NCBI RefSeq assembly: GCF_018599195.1
Contig: NZ_JAHFVK010000001.1
Location: forward strand, 1,302,001 to 1,366,000
DNA: 64,000 bases
Source of the DNA: Croceibacterium selenioxidans
GTDB lineage: Bacteria; Pseudomonadota; Alphaproteobacteria; Sphingomonadales; Sphingomonadaceae
Direction: 5' to 3'
Position 1 is the first letter of the stretch. Each line of letters starts with the position of its first letter. Below are positions 52,894 to 62,030 of this stretch, one piece after another. The notes under the pieces were generated by a model. That model was given only the letters and a program-made list of their open reading frames with translations, did no database searches and was not told where the DNA came from. A program made the position numbers and the translations under genes.

Positions 52894-54697
52894 TCATGCG
52901 AGCCTCCGCGTTGAGGCCCGCCTGATCGAGCGCGCGCACGATGTGATAGAGGTGACGGGCGGTCATTTTGTCCCATCCCGAACCCTGCATCCCCAGTCCC
53001 GCCAGCAGCGCGACGAGCGTCTGATTGCGAAGTTCGCCCGCGCGATCGATCTTGCGGCTCCAGGGACTTTCGCGGTTGAGATTGACGCCAAGATCGTTGC
53101 CGAGGCTTACGGCGGTCGAGAAGTCGAGCCGTCCGAGCCCGGCGAGACCCGCCACAAGGAACCGCGATTTGCGCTGATTCTCGCTAGAATCGTCGTCGAT
53201 GAATTGACTGACGGCACCCCGTCCCACCTGCCCGGTACCACCGGGCTGACCGACCGCCAGCAGGGCCCAGCCTTCGCTACCCTCTGCCACGGCCGAACCC
53301 CAGCGCATGGCATTCCTGTCGAGACCGGCGGCGAGCATCGAGCCGATGATTCGGGGGGCATCGTCCACCAACGGCTCGGAAACCGGAAGCCGAGCCGCTG
53401 CGTAGGCGGTGAGCACCCAGCGCCCATAGCTGGTTCCATCACCCCAAAGCTGCTGCATGGCCGCGAGGCGATCCGCAGGGTCACTCGCCACGTAAGCCTC
53501 GCGCAATGTGCTGGCGCGAGTACGAGCCTCGCCCTCGAGTTGCTCACTCCACAATTGCGAATAAAGATCGACCATGGCCGCGGACGACAGGATCCCGCGT
53601 TCCCCTGCCACATCCATCACCGCCACGCGTTCGGGCAGCGGCACGGCAGGGATCAGGACATCTGAGATATCGTACGTAGGCCCCGCCCCGTTCCTGAGGC
53701 CAGCCGGCAGCTCCACCCCAAGCTGACGCGACAGACCGAAACGCCACGGGGTCAATTCATCGACATTGTTCCATTCGATGTTGACGGCCCGCCGCCCTTC
53801 GCCCGCGGCACCAGCGAAGCGCTGTGCCAACAGCGCATCGATGCGCGGCGCCTCCCCGTAATAGAGCATGCGCTGCAGATCACGCTCGGCCTGCCGAGCT
53901 TCTCCGGCGTAGGCGGCACAGATCGCCCGCGCCATATCCCACTCGGCGTCTTCGATCAGCGTGCCTTTCAGTCGAGCGACCGGGCATATGCCCAAGAGGT
54001 CGCCCGTCGCGAGATAGGCGTCGAACGCCGCGCTCGCGAGTGCAGCGTTATAGTTGGACGAATCGACATCCTGGACAAGAGCCCGAGCCGCCAGCCCTTC
54101 CCCTATTCGATTGAGTAACGAGGCCCTCAAAGCGATAAATGAAGCCGGATCCATGCCCTGAGGTGCGTCGAGCCGGCTCGCCAAGGCGCGCCGCAACAGA
54201 ATGTGGCCCCAACGGGAAACTAGCGGACCTCGCGTCGCCTGAAGTGCGGCCTGGACCAGCGCGGGTGGCTGAGCGGCCAGAGAAGTACTGTCGAAGCCGC
54301 CTTCGTCCTGGCCGATCACGCCGACTTCGCGCAGGGCGCGCCGCGCCGCGGGCGGAATATCGAACTTGGGCTTGAGTCCGAGAAGCTCGTCGATCTGATC
54401 GGGATCCATCGCCTCGAGCTCGGCAAGCGAGGGGAAATTCGCCGGGAGCGGGATGTCTGGAAGAGCGATGGCACCGGGGTCGGTAATTCCCGGAAGAGGC
54501 TGGATAACCGGCTCGGACACGGGAGGCGCCGCGGGCGCGTTCTGCGCAGGAGCAGGCGACGGAGTGGGTGCGGGCCGCGGCGCGGGCGTTGGCGCCGGAT
54601 TGTCGAAACTGGGCGGAAGCAGCGATTCGGGCGCGGCAAGGGCCAGCGTTGAACATAGCGCCAGAGCAGCGCCCGCTAGCAGGACAGCGCGCCTCAT
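52865..54697 (-). CDS. Large exported hypothetical protein
   Basis: A 610-residue protein with a signal peptide (MRRAVLLAGAALALCSTLAL, cleavage near AA-PE), a Pro/Ala-rich linker at about 25-75, then an Ala/Leu-rich helical body suggestive of repeated helical hairpins. I do not recognise a named family. Its ATG overlaps the 44-residue membrane gene as ATGA. An envelope role is likely from the signal peptide; nothing more is supported. Confidence 0.75.
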   Translation of the reverse strand: MRRAVLLAGAALALCSTLALAAPESLLPPSFDNPAPTPAPRPAPTPSPAPAQNAPAAPPVSEPVIQPLPGITDPGAIALPDIPLPANFPSLAELEAMDPDQIDELLGLKPKFDIPPAARRALREVGVIGQDEGGFDSTSLAAQPPALVQAALQATRGPLVSRWGHILLRRALASRLDAPQGMDPASFIALRASLLNRIGEGLAARALVQDVDSSNYNAALASAAFDAYLATGDLLGICPVARLKGTLIEDAEWDMARAICAAYAGEARQAERDLQRMLYYGEAPRIDALLAQRFAGAAGEGRRAVNIEWNNVDELTPWRFGLSRQLGVELPAGLRNGAGPTYDISDVLIPAVPLPERVAVMDVAGERGILSSAAMVDLYSQLWSEQLEGEARTRASTLREAYVASDPADRLAAMQQLWGDGTSYGRWVLTAYAAARLPVSEPLVDDAPRIIGSMLAAGLDRNAMRWGSAVAEGSEGWALLAVGQPGGTGQVGRGAVSQFIDDDSSENQRKSRFLVAGLAGLGRLDFSTAVSLGNDLGVNLNRESPWSRKIDRAGELRNQTLVALLAGLGMQGSGWDKMTARHLYHIVRALDQAGLNAEARMIAAEAVARG

Positions 54698-54828
54698 TTC
54701 ACTCCTTCCGGCAGCTCAATCGGCTGCTCGATCATCCGTTGAGGCTCTCGCCCGCCATCATACCAGGCAACCGCGAGGAAGAGCACTAACAGCGCCAGCA
54801 ACCCCAGCCAAATCTTCTTGACGCGCAT
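54694..54828 (-). CDS. 44-residue single-span membrane protein
   Basis: The sequence MRVKKIWLGLLALLVLFLAV starts a basic N-terminus and one membrane helix, then a short polar tail ending IELPEGVK. Support: its stop overlaps the next ATG as ATGA, and it is the first gene of the leftward operon facing aroK across a 67-base divergent promoter region. No function assigned. Confidence 0.7.
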   Translation of the reverse strand: MRVKKIWLGLLALLVLFLAVAWYDGGREPQRMIEQPIELPEGVK

Positions 54829-54895
54829 CGCGACCAAAAACCGAACCTTCCGTAAACTTGCACGGGCGGTTAGCCCATCTATAGCGCATGCGGCA

Positions 54896-55465
54896 ATGAC
54901 CATCGAAACGCCAAGCCTTACCGATACCGAGATCAAGATTCTCGCCGCCCGTGTCGATCGCCCACTCGTGCTCGTGGGTATGATGGCCGTGGGCAAGTCA
55001 ACAGTCGGCCGCAAGATTGCGCAGCTTCTCGATCTTCCTTTCGCGGACGCCGACGATGAAATCGAGCAGGCGGCGCAGATGAGCGTCTCCGAAATCTTCG
55101 AAAAGTTTGGCGAAGAGCATTTTCGGGACGGGGAGCGGAGAGTGATCGCGCGCCTGCTCGAACGTGGCCCGTCCGTGCTCGCGACCGGCGGTGGCGCATT
55201 CGTGCAGCCGGATACTCGGGCCCTTATCCTCGATCGGGGAATCGCCATCTGGTTGGATAGCGAAGTCGATACCCTGATCGAACGTGTCGGTCGGAAGGAC
55301 AACCGTCCGTTGCTGCGAGGCGGCGATCGCAGGGAAATTCTCGCCCGCCTCAAGGTGGAGCGCGAACCCTCCTATGCGCAAGCACCAATCAAGATAATGA
55401 GCGACGCCGGACCGCATGGCGAGACGGTCAATCGTATCCTGTGGGGAATATCCGAATGGCTGTAA
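54896..55465 (+). CDS. aroK: Shikimate kinase
   Basis: 189 residues from the ATG at 54896; the open frame upstream is over the promoter region. Walker A VGMMAVGKSTVGR, the shikimate-binding DADDEIE and the TGGGAF turn are present. It phosphorylates shikimate in chorismate synthesis. It overlaps aroB by 10 bases. Confidence 0.95.
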   Translation: MTIETPSLTDTEIKILAARVDRPLVLVGMMAVGKSTVGRKIAQLLDLPFADADDEIEQAAQMSVSEIFEKFGEEHFRDGERRVIARLLERGPSVLATGGGAFVQPDTRALILDRGIAIWLDSEVDTLIERVGRKDNRPLLRGGDRREILARLKVEREPSYAQAPIKIMSDAGPHGETVNRILWGISEWL

Positions 55466-56565
55466 TTCCGGTCGAGCTTGCTGGCCGCTCCTACGAAGTT
55501 CGCGTCGGCGGGAACCTGCTTGCCGACATCGTCGCGCAGTGCGGCAAGCTATTGCGCAAGAGTCGCGTCCCAATCGTGACGGACTCGAACGTGGCGGCGC
55601 ACTGGCGCGATACCGTCGATGGCTCGCTGCACGCAGGCGGGTTCGAGCCGCGCTGGCTCGTGCTTTCCCCTGGGGAAAGCGCGAAGAGCTGGGCCGGGCT
55701 CGAGCAAGTGATGGACTGGCTGCTGGCCGAGGAAGTTGAACGCGGTGACCACGTCCTCGCGCTCGGCGGCGGCGTGATCGGCGATCTGACAGGTTTCGCA
55801 GCGGCCATCCTCAAGAGAGGCTGCGGCTTCATCCAGTTACCGACGACGCTGCTGGCTCAGGTCGATTCGAGCGTCGGCGGCAAAACGGCGATCAACACCG
55901 CAGCCGGCAAGAACCTGGTTGGCGCGTTCCATCAGCCGAGCCTGGTGCTGGCAGACCTCGGCGCACTCACCACGCTCCCGGTTCGCGAAATGCGCGCCGG
56001 GTATGCAGAGGTGATCAAGTACGGCATCCTGGGCGACCGGGCCTTCTTCGACTGGTGCGAGGCAAACGGCGCCGATGTCGTCGGTGGCGTGGTGACCGCA
56101 CAAGACTATGCCGTCACCGAAAGCGTGAAAGCCAAGGCCCGCATTGTGGCGGAAGACGAGCGCGAAACCACGGGCATGCGCGCGCTGCTCAACCTCGGGC
56201 ACACGTTCGGCCATGCACTCGAAGCTCAGACCGGTTTTTCCGAACGCCTGTTGCATGGCGAAGGCGTGGCACTGGGGATGGTGCTCGCCGCACGCTATTC
56301 AGCGCGGCAGGGCTACATCTCTCACAGCGACGCCGAGCGCGTAGCGGGGGCCATTGGCGCCTCGGGCCTACCCACCGAAATTGCCCCGCTCGGTCTCAAT
56401 TGTGATGGACGCGCGCTGGTCGCCCATATGCTGCACGACAAGAAAATGGACGCCGGCACCCTGCCCTTCGTGTTGCTGCGCGCAATCGGCGAAGCCTTTC
56501 TCGATCGGCAGGTCTCGCTCGACGACGTGGGGGAATTTCTCGACGGGCAATTGCAGCGGCGTTGA
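55456..56565 (+). CDS. aroB: 3-dehydroquinate synthase
   Basis: 369 residues from the ATG at 55456, which overlaps the aroK stop. The NAD site ALGGGVIGDLTGFAAA, the PTTLLAQVDSSVGGKT segment and the zinc ligands in LNLGHTFGHALE are intact. It catalyses the second step of the shikimate pathway; aroK-aroB order is common in Proteobacteria. Confidence 0.97.
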   Translation: MAVIPVELAGRSYEVRVGGNLLADIVAQCGKLLRKSRVPIVTDSNVAAHWRDTVDGSLHAGGFEPRWLVLSPGESAKSWAGLEQVMDWLLAEEVERGDHVLALGGGVIGDLTGFAAAILKRGCGFIQLPTTLLAQVDSSVGGKTAINTAAGKNLVGAFHQPSLVLADLGALTTLPVREMRAGYAEVIKYGILGDRAFFDWCEANGADVVGGVVTAQDYAVTESVKAKARIVAEDERETTGMRALLNLGHTFGHALEAQTGFSERLLHGEGVALGMVLAARYSARQGYISHSDAERVAGAIGASGLPTEIAPLGLNCDGRALVAHMLHDKKMDAGTLPFVLLRAIGEAFLDRQVSLDDVGEFLDGQLQRR

Positions 56566-56609
56566 AGCGGGCCTAGCCAGTTGCATTCGTAACCGGTCGG
56601 GGAGAGTCG

Positions 56610-58010
56610 ATGACCACAGCCGAAGCCACGCCAGACCTCGACATCGAGACCCGGCACGACCGCGCGTTTCTTGGACATCCGAAGGGTCTGGGCTACCTCG
56701 CCTTCACGGAGGCGTGGGAGCGGTTCTCCTATTACGGCATGCAGACCTTGCTGGTGCTGTACATGGTCAACTTCCTGCTCAAGCCGGGGCAGATCGAATA
56801 TGTCGCCGGCATCGAGCAATTGCGTGCGCTGTACGGCGGGCTCGAGGGGCAGGCTTTCGCCTCGGCGATCTTCGGCACTTACGCGGCAAGCGTCTACCTG
56901 ACGCCGATTTTCGGCGGATGGCTGGCGGACCGGGTACTGGGCAAGCGGCGCACCGTATTGCTCGGTGCGGTGACCATGGCGCTGGGCCACTTCCTGATGG
57001 CTTTCAATGTCACCTTCCTGTTCGCGCTGCTGTGCCTGATCATCGGTTCTGGCATGTTCAAGGGCAACATCGCCAGCCAGGTCGGCGCGCTTTACAAACC
57101 CGATGACCTACGTCGGGCGGACGCGTTCCAGATCTTCTACCTTGGCATCAACGCTGGCGTTATCGCTTCGCCATTGATCGTTGGGACGCTAGGCGAGACC
57201 GTCGGCTGGCATTGGGGTTTCGGCGCCGCGGGCGTGGGCATGCTGATCGGCCTCGTCATTTACATCTCCGGGCAGAAATACTTGCCCAAAGAGCACTTCG
57301 ATGTGCCCGATAAATCGGCCGAACCGCGCGAGCCCATGACCGGTGCGGACTGGCTGGCGACGCTGGCGCTGATCCTCCTGATCCCGGTGATGGCGATCGC
57401 CATCGTGCCCAACAACCAGATCTTCAACGCCTACCTCGTGTGGGCCGACCGCGATTTCGACCTCGTGTTTTTCGGCACCAAGCTGCCGACCAGTTGGCTG
57501 GTCTCGCTCGACGCTGTGGTCTCGGTCAGCTTCCTCGCCATCGTCGCCCTGTTCTGGCGGTGGTACGGCAAGCGGCGCCCAGAGCCGGACGAGCTTTCCA
57601 AGCTGATTATCGGCTCGGCCTTTTCGGTCCTTGGCATGTTCTGCCTCTACCTTGCGGCCGAGACCACTCCGGCGGGCAGCAAGATCGGGCTGTTCTGGCC
57701 CGTCATGTTCCACGTCCTGAATTCGATTGGCTTTGCCCATATGCTGCCGGTCAGCCTCGCGCTCTTCGCGCGATTGGCGCCCAAGCAGATCAACGCCACC
57801 GTGATCGGGCTGTACTACCTCGCCTTCTTTGGCGCGAACTCGCTGGTCGGATGGGTCGGCGGCTGGTTCGAGACCATGCCGACTACGCAGTTCTGGATCA
57901 TCCACATGGGCTTTGCGGCCACCGCGGGTCTGGTGTTCGTCCTGTTCAAGCTCCTGCTTGCACCCCGCCTGATGCACTCTGCCCAACCGGAAGACGTGGC
58001 TTTGGCGTGA
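56610..58010 (+). CDS. POT family proton-dependent oligopeptide transporter
   Basis: A 466-residue PTR2 family protein with about 12-14 membrane helices. The FTEAWERFSYYGMQTLLVLY helix with the ExxER-like motif, GSGMFKGNIASQVG and FYLGINAGVIASP are family signatures. It imports di- and tripeptides with protons. It lies 44 bases after aroB, with a GGGGAGAG ribosome binding site. Confidence 0.93.
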   Translation: MTTAEATPDLDIETRHDRAFLGHPKGLGYLAFTEAWERFSYYGMQTLLVLYMVNFLLKPGQIEYVAGIEQLRALYGGLEGQAFASAIFGTYAASVYLTPIFGGWLADRVLGKRRTVLLGAVTMALGHFLMAFNVTFLFALLCLIIGSGMFKGNIASQVGALYKPDDLRRADAFQIFYLGINAGVIASPLIVGTLGETVGWHWGFGAAGVGMLIGLVIYISGQKYLPKEHFDVPDKSAEPREPMTGADWLATLALILLIPVMAIAIVPNNQIFNAYLVWADRDFDLVFFGTKLPTSWLVSLDAVVSVSFLAIVALFWRWYGKRRPEPDELSKLIIGSAFSVLGMFCLYLAAETTPAGSKIGLFWPVMFHVLNSIGFAHMLPVSLALFARLAPKQINATVIGLYYLAFFGANSLVGWVGGWFETMPTTQFWIIHMGFAATAGLVFVLFKLLLAPRLMHSAQPEDVALA

Positions 58011-58216
58011 GCGTCAGTAGCGGTACACCCTTCTGGCCTTGCTCGAAAAGTGTCAACTTGGGCGCGACGCCGGACATTTAAACTGCGACCGACAAGGAAG
58101 CATCCACAGCCGGAACCCTGCAGCATCATTGGGCCTGTAGGAAAGCGGATTCTTGTTGAATATCAAAACGTAGCGAGGATCCGGAAAACAATTATCACTG
58201 CCCCTGAGCCGGAGGG

Positions 58217-58660
58217 TCAGGGAAGAACCGGCTCCAGATCGACCCTCGCAAAGTCCGGAAACAGGGCATCGAACAACAGCGAGCGGTGGCACTCGGCCGC
58301 ATCGCGCTCATAGCAAAGCAGCGCGACCTGCTTCTCTTCCGCCAATGTCCTGAGCTCCGCCATCTGGGCCATGGCTTCGGGCAGTTCCAATTGTCCGGCA
58401 TAAACCCGTGCCAATTCGGCATGGTCGTGCCTGCGCGCCGCCGCGCGACCCTCTGCCGGCGTGCCGAGTTGCTTGAAATGCCTGTAGCCGATCCCCGCCT
58501 CTTCGGCGGCCGCCTTGAGGGAGCTCTTGGAGAACCCCGGCCTCCGCGACAGCGGGAGGTAGCGGATATCCGCCAGCACCTCGACCCCGGCCTCCTTCAG
58601 CGTCGCGACCACCGCGGCCTGGGTCACTTGTTCGTAGCCGATGGTGAAGATCGTGGGCAT
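58217..58660 (-). CDS. DUF488 family protein
   Basis: A 147-residue protein starting TIFTIGYEQVTQAAVVATLK, with VLADIRYLPLSRRPGFSK and a VALLCYERDAAECHRSLL segment, the DUF488 signature. Some members are nuclease-like or YeaO-like; no activity is firmly known. Last gene of the pccB operon. Confidence 0.9.
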   Translation of the reverse strand: MPTIFTIGYEQVTQAAVVATLKEAGVEVLADIRYLPLSRRPGFSKSSLKAAAEEAGIGYRHFKQLGTPAEGRAAARRHDHAELARVYAGQLELPEAMAQMAELRTLAEEKQVALLCYERDAAECHRSLLFDALFPDFARVDLEPVLP

Positions 58661-58664
58661 CGCG

Positions 58665-58895
58665 CTAACCGGTCCGCAGCCCGTTGAAGTCGACGCCCCA
58701 CATGCCCAGCACGATCAGCATCATCGCGATCCAGAACCACTGCGTGACGACGAAGGCCCAGAAGGTCACCGGCTTTTCCGAGCGCCGCACCACCATGCCC
58801 ATCTTCTCCACTCTGCCCGTGCGAAGGGTCTCACGCGTGGCCCAGAAGAGAATCGCGATGAGGATCGCAGGGATGAGGGGGAAGTACCAGTTCAC
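58665..58895 (-). CDS. Small membrane protein in the pccB operon
   Basis: 76 residues from a GTG overlapping the pccB stop as GTGA. Two hydrophobic helices, about residues 4-18 and 46-66, flank a basic middle. Unknown family. The precise coupling and 4-base gap to the DUF488 gene support it. Confidence 0.75.
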   Translation of the reverse strand: MNWYFPLIPAILIAILFWATRETLRTGRVEKMGMVVRRSEKPVTFWAFVVTQWFWIAMMLIVLGMWGVDFNGLRTG

Positions 58896-60418
58896 AGCGG
58901 CAGATTATCGTGCTTCTTCCATGGGTTCTCGAGCTGCTTGTTGCGCAGCTTTCTCAGCCCCAACGCAATCCGTTTCCGTGTCGAATGCGGATAGATCACC
59001 TCGTCGATATACCCGCGTGACGCGGCCACGAACGGGTTGGCGAACCGGTCCTCGTATTCCTTGGTCTTCTCCGCGATCCCTTCCCCCGAAAGCCCGCGGA
59101 AGATGATTTCGACGGCGCCTTTTGCCCCCATCACCGCAATCTCTGCCGTGGGCCAGGCATAGTTCAAATCCCCGCGCAGATGCTTGGATGCCATGACGTC
59201 ATAGGCGCCGCCGTAGGCCTTTCGGGTAATGACGGTGATCTTGGGCACGGTCGCCTCGGCAAAGGCGAACAGCAGCTTGGCGCCATGCTTGATGATGCCG
59301 TTATGCTCTTGGGCTGTACCTGGGAGGAAGCCCGGCACATCGACAAACGTCAGGATCGGGATGCCGAACGCGTCGCAGAAGCGCACGAACCGCGCGGCCT
59401 TTTTCGAGGCGTTGATATCGAGCACACCTGCAAGCACCATCGGCTGGTTCGCGACCACTCCCACCGTGCGCCCTTCCACCCGACCGAATCCGCAGATGAT
59501 GTTGGCGCCATGGGCGGGCTGGATTTCGACGAACTCCCCGTCGTCGAGCACCTTCCGCACCAGCTCGTGCATGTCGTAGGGCTGGTTGGCGCTGGCGGGG
59601 ATCAGAGTGTCGAGGCTGTCCTCCTCCCGATCCCAGGGATCCTCGGTGGGCAAGACCGGAACCCCGCTGCGATTGTTTTCCGGCAGGAACGAGATGAACT
59701 CGCGCGCCGCCATCAGCGCCTCGATGTCGTTATCAAGCGCCAGGTCCGCGACGCCGGTGCGCGTCGTATGCGTAACCGCCCCGCCCAGCTCCTCCTGAGT
59801 CACGACCTCGTTGGTGACCGTCTTCACGACATCGGGGCCGGTGACGAACATGTAGCTGGTGTCCTTCACCATGAAGATGAAGTCGGTCATCGCCGGCGAA
59901 TAGACCGCACCGCCCGCGCAGGGTCCCATGATGAGAGAAAGTTGCGGGATGACCCCGCTCGCAAGCACGTTGCGCTGGAACACCTCGGCATAGCCGGCCA
60001 GACTGGCGATCCCTTCCTGGATTCTCGCGCCACCGCTGTCGTTGAGGCCAATCACGGGCGCGCCGACCTTCATCGCCATATCCATGACCTTGCAGATCTT
60101 CTCCGCGTGGCGTTCGCTGAGTGAGCCGCCAAACACGGTAAAGTCCTGACTGAATACGAAAACCAACCGTCCGTTGATCGTGCCACTGCCGGTGACCACA
60201 CCGTCGCCCGGAACGCGCTGTGCCTCCATCCCGAAGTCGGTGCAGTTGTGTTCGACGTACATGTCGAGTTCTTCGAAGCTGTCGGCATCGAGCAGCACCT
60301 CGACCCGTTCACGCGCGGTCAGCTTGCCCTTGGCATGCTGCGCCGCCATTCGCTTTTCGCCGCCGCCCAGCAAGGCGGCGGCGCGGCGACGTTCGAGTTC
60401 GGGAATGTTGGCGGACAA
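58892..60418 (-). CDS. pccB: Propionyl-CoA carboxylase beta subunit (acyl-CoA carboxylase)
   Basis: 508 residues from a TTG at 60418 with GGGAG about 9 bases upstream; the frame extends to 60616 but that part is not protein-like. It is the carboxyltransferase for acyl-Co[14 protein letters not shown] and [16 protein letters not shown] in the N half, [20 protein letters not shown] and [17 protein letters not shown] in the C half. Length and wording favour PccB over methylcrotonyl-CoA carboxylase. The biotin subunit is not in the window. Confidence 0.92.
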   Translation of the reverse strand: MSANIPELERRRAAALLGGGEKRMAAQHAKGKLTARERVEVLLDADSFEELDMYVEHNCTDFGMEAQRVPGDGVVTGSGTINGRLVFVFSQDFTVFGGSLSERHAEKICKVMDMAMKVGAPVIGLNDSGGARIQEGIASLAGYAEVFQRNVLASGVIPQLSLIMGPCAGGAVYSPAMTDFIFMVKDTSYMFVTGPDVVKTVTNEVVTQEELGGAVTHTTRTGVADLALDNDIEALMAAREFISFLPENNRSGVPVLPTEDPWDREEDSLDTLIPASANQPYDMHELVRKVLDDGEFVEIQPAHGANIICGFGRVEGRTVGVVANQPMVLAGVLDINASKKAARFVRFCDAFGIPILTFVDVPGFLPGTAQEHNGIIKHGAKLLFAFAEATVPKITVITRKAYGGAYDVMASKHLRGDLNYAWPTAEIAVMGAKGAVEIIFRGLSGEGIAEKTKEYEDRFANPFVAASRGYIDEVIYPHSTRKRIALGLRKLRNKQLENPWKKHDNLPL

Positions 60419-60584
60419 TACGCTCTCCCTGCTGCCCTGGTGCAGGGGTAGAGCCGCGCACCGGACTTGCCAAGTTCCTCCCTGTGACTGCGCGGTAGTC
60501 ATAGGAGGTGTCAGACGCCGAAGGCGGCTGACAGAGGGGCTTGTGGCACCGCTTGCCCCTTCCCCACGCTTCGCGCGGTCCCCG

Positions 60585-60609
60585 CCCATCGCTTCGCGAC
60601 GGGGAGGAT
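60585..60609. repeat. REP-like palindromic repeat, copy B
   Basis: CCCATCGCTTCGCGAC followed by GGGGAGGAT, 24 of 25 identical to the copy at 38549-38573. It begins about 8 bases past the gor stop. A partial echo CGCTTCGCG lies at 60568-60576. Confidence 0.65.
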
Positions 60610-60616
60610 TTGGCAT

Positions 60617-61960
60617 TTACCGCATCAGCACCAGTTCTTCGGCCATGGTCGGGTGGATCGCCACGGTCGCATCGAAATCAGCCTTGCTGAGGCCCGCCTT
60701 CACGGCGACCGCCGCGCCCTGCAGGATTTCAGGAGCGTCGGGTCCGAGCAGGTGGATACCGACGACCTTGTCGGCATCGTCGCAGACCATCTTGTAGAGG
60801 CTCCGCTCGTTACGGCCGGCGAGGACATTCTTCATCGAGCGGAAGTCGGAGGTGTAGACCTTGACCGAGCCGAGCTTATTGCGCGCCTCGCTCTCGGTCA
60901 TGCCGACGCCGCACATCGGCGGATGGCTGAAAACGGCGCTCGGCACGCAGGAATGATCGACCGCGGTCGGCTTGTTCCCGAACACGGTGTCGGCGAAAGC
61001 ATGGCCCTCTCGGATCGCCACGGGCGTCAACTGCACGCGGTCGGTCACGTCGCCGACGGCGTAGATGCTGTCTATGTTGGTCTTGCTGAAGCGATCGACC
61101 TTGATCTCGCCCTTTTCGCCCAGTTCGACACCGATCTCGGCGAGCCCGAGCCCTTCGGTGTTGGGCAAGCGACCGGTCGCATACATTACCGCATCGACTT
61201 CTAGCGGATCGTGGTTGGTCATCGAGACCTTGAGCGCGCCGCTCTCCAGCTTCTCGATCCCGCGGAACTCGGCATTGAAGCGGAAGTCGATGCCCTTGGT
61301 GAGCGAGATCTGCAGCAGGCGGTCGCGCAATTGCTCGTCATAGCCGCGCAGCAGCTTGTCGCTGCGGTTGATGATGGTCACGTGCGTCCCGAACTCGTTG
61401 AAGATGCCGGCGAACTCGTTGGCGATGTAGCCGCCGCCGGCGATCAGGATGCGCCTGGGCAACTCGTCGAGATGAAACGCTTCGTTGGAGGTGATGCCGT
61501 GCTCATGGCCGGGGCAACTCGGGACATGCGGTCGGGCGCCGACCGCGATGAGGATGTATCTCGCGGTGAGCTTGGTTCCGTCGCCCAGAGTCACTTCGTT
61601 CGGCCCGGTAACGGTGGCGCGCTGGGGGATGATCTCGACTTTGTTGTTCTCGAGCGTCTGGGTGTAGAGCCCGTTGAGCCGATCGACGTCCTTGAGCACG
61701 TTGTCGCGCAGGACTTTCCAGTCGAAGGTGCAGTTGTCGACGGTCCAGCCGAAATTCTTCGCGTCCTGCAGGTCTTCAGCGAAATGAGCGCCGTACACCA
61801 GCATCTTCTTGGGCACGCAGCCGCGGATCACGCAGGTGCCGCCAACGCGATATTCCTCCGCCACGGCGACTTTGGCGCCATAACTGGCCGCGATGCGGCT
61901 GGCCCTTACGCCGCCCGAACCGGCGCCGATGGTGATGAGATCGTAATCGTAGTCGGCCAT
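60617..61960 (-). CDS. gor: Glutathione-disulfide reductase
   Basis: 447 residues from the ATG at 61960 with GGAG upstream. Flavoprotein with FAD site ITIGAGSGGVRAS, redox pair in GGTCVIRGCVPKKMLVYG, NADPH site AGGGYIANEFA, and the C-terminal active His-Glu in VAIHPTMAEELV. CVIRGC with the following PKK distinguishes it from lipoamide dehydrogenase. It keeps glutathione reduced and would support the Prx5-type peroxiredoxin at 41.6 kb. Confidence 0.95.
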   Translation of the reverse strand: MADYDYDLITIGAGSGGVRASRIAASYGAKVAVAEEYRVGGTCVIRGCVPKKMLVYGAHFAEDLQDAKNFGWTVDNCTFDWKVLRDNVLKDVDRLNGLYTQTLENNKVEIIPQRATVTGPNEVTLGDGTKLTARYILIAVGARPHVPSCPGHEHGITSNEAFHLDELPRRILIAGGGYIANEFAGIFNEFGTHVTIINRSDKLLRGYDEQLRDRLLQISLTKGIDFRFNAEFRGIEKLESGALKVSMTNHDPLEVDAVMYATGRLPNTEGLGLAEIGVELGEKGEIKVDRFSKTNIDSIYAVGDVTDRVQLTPVAIREGHAFADTVFGNKPTAVDHSCVPSAVFSHPPMCGVGMTESEARNKLGSVKVYTSDFRSMKNVLAGRNERSLYKMVCDDADKVVGIHLLGPDAPEILQGAAVAVKAGLSKADFDATVAIHPTMAEELVLMR

Positions 61961-62030
61961 GAATAGCTCCCGCTCTGCGCGGCGCGATATGGCCGTGCAG
62001 AGCGGGTTTGCCAACTACGGCGCAGGAGAA

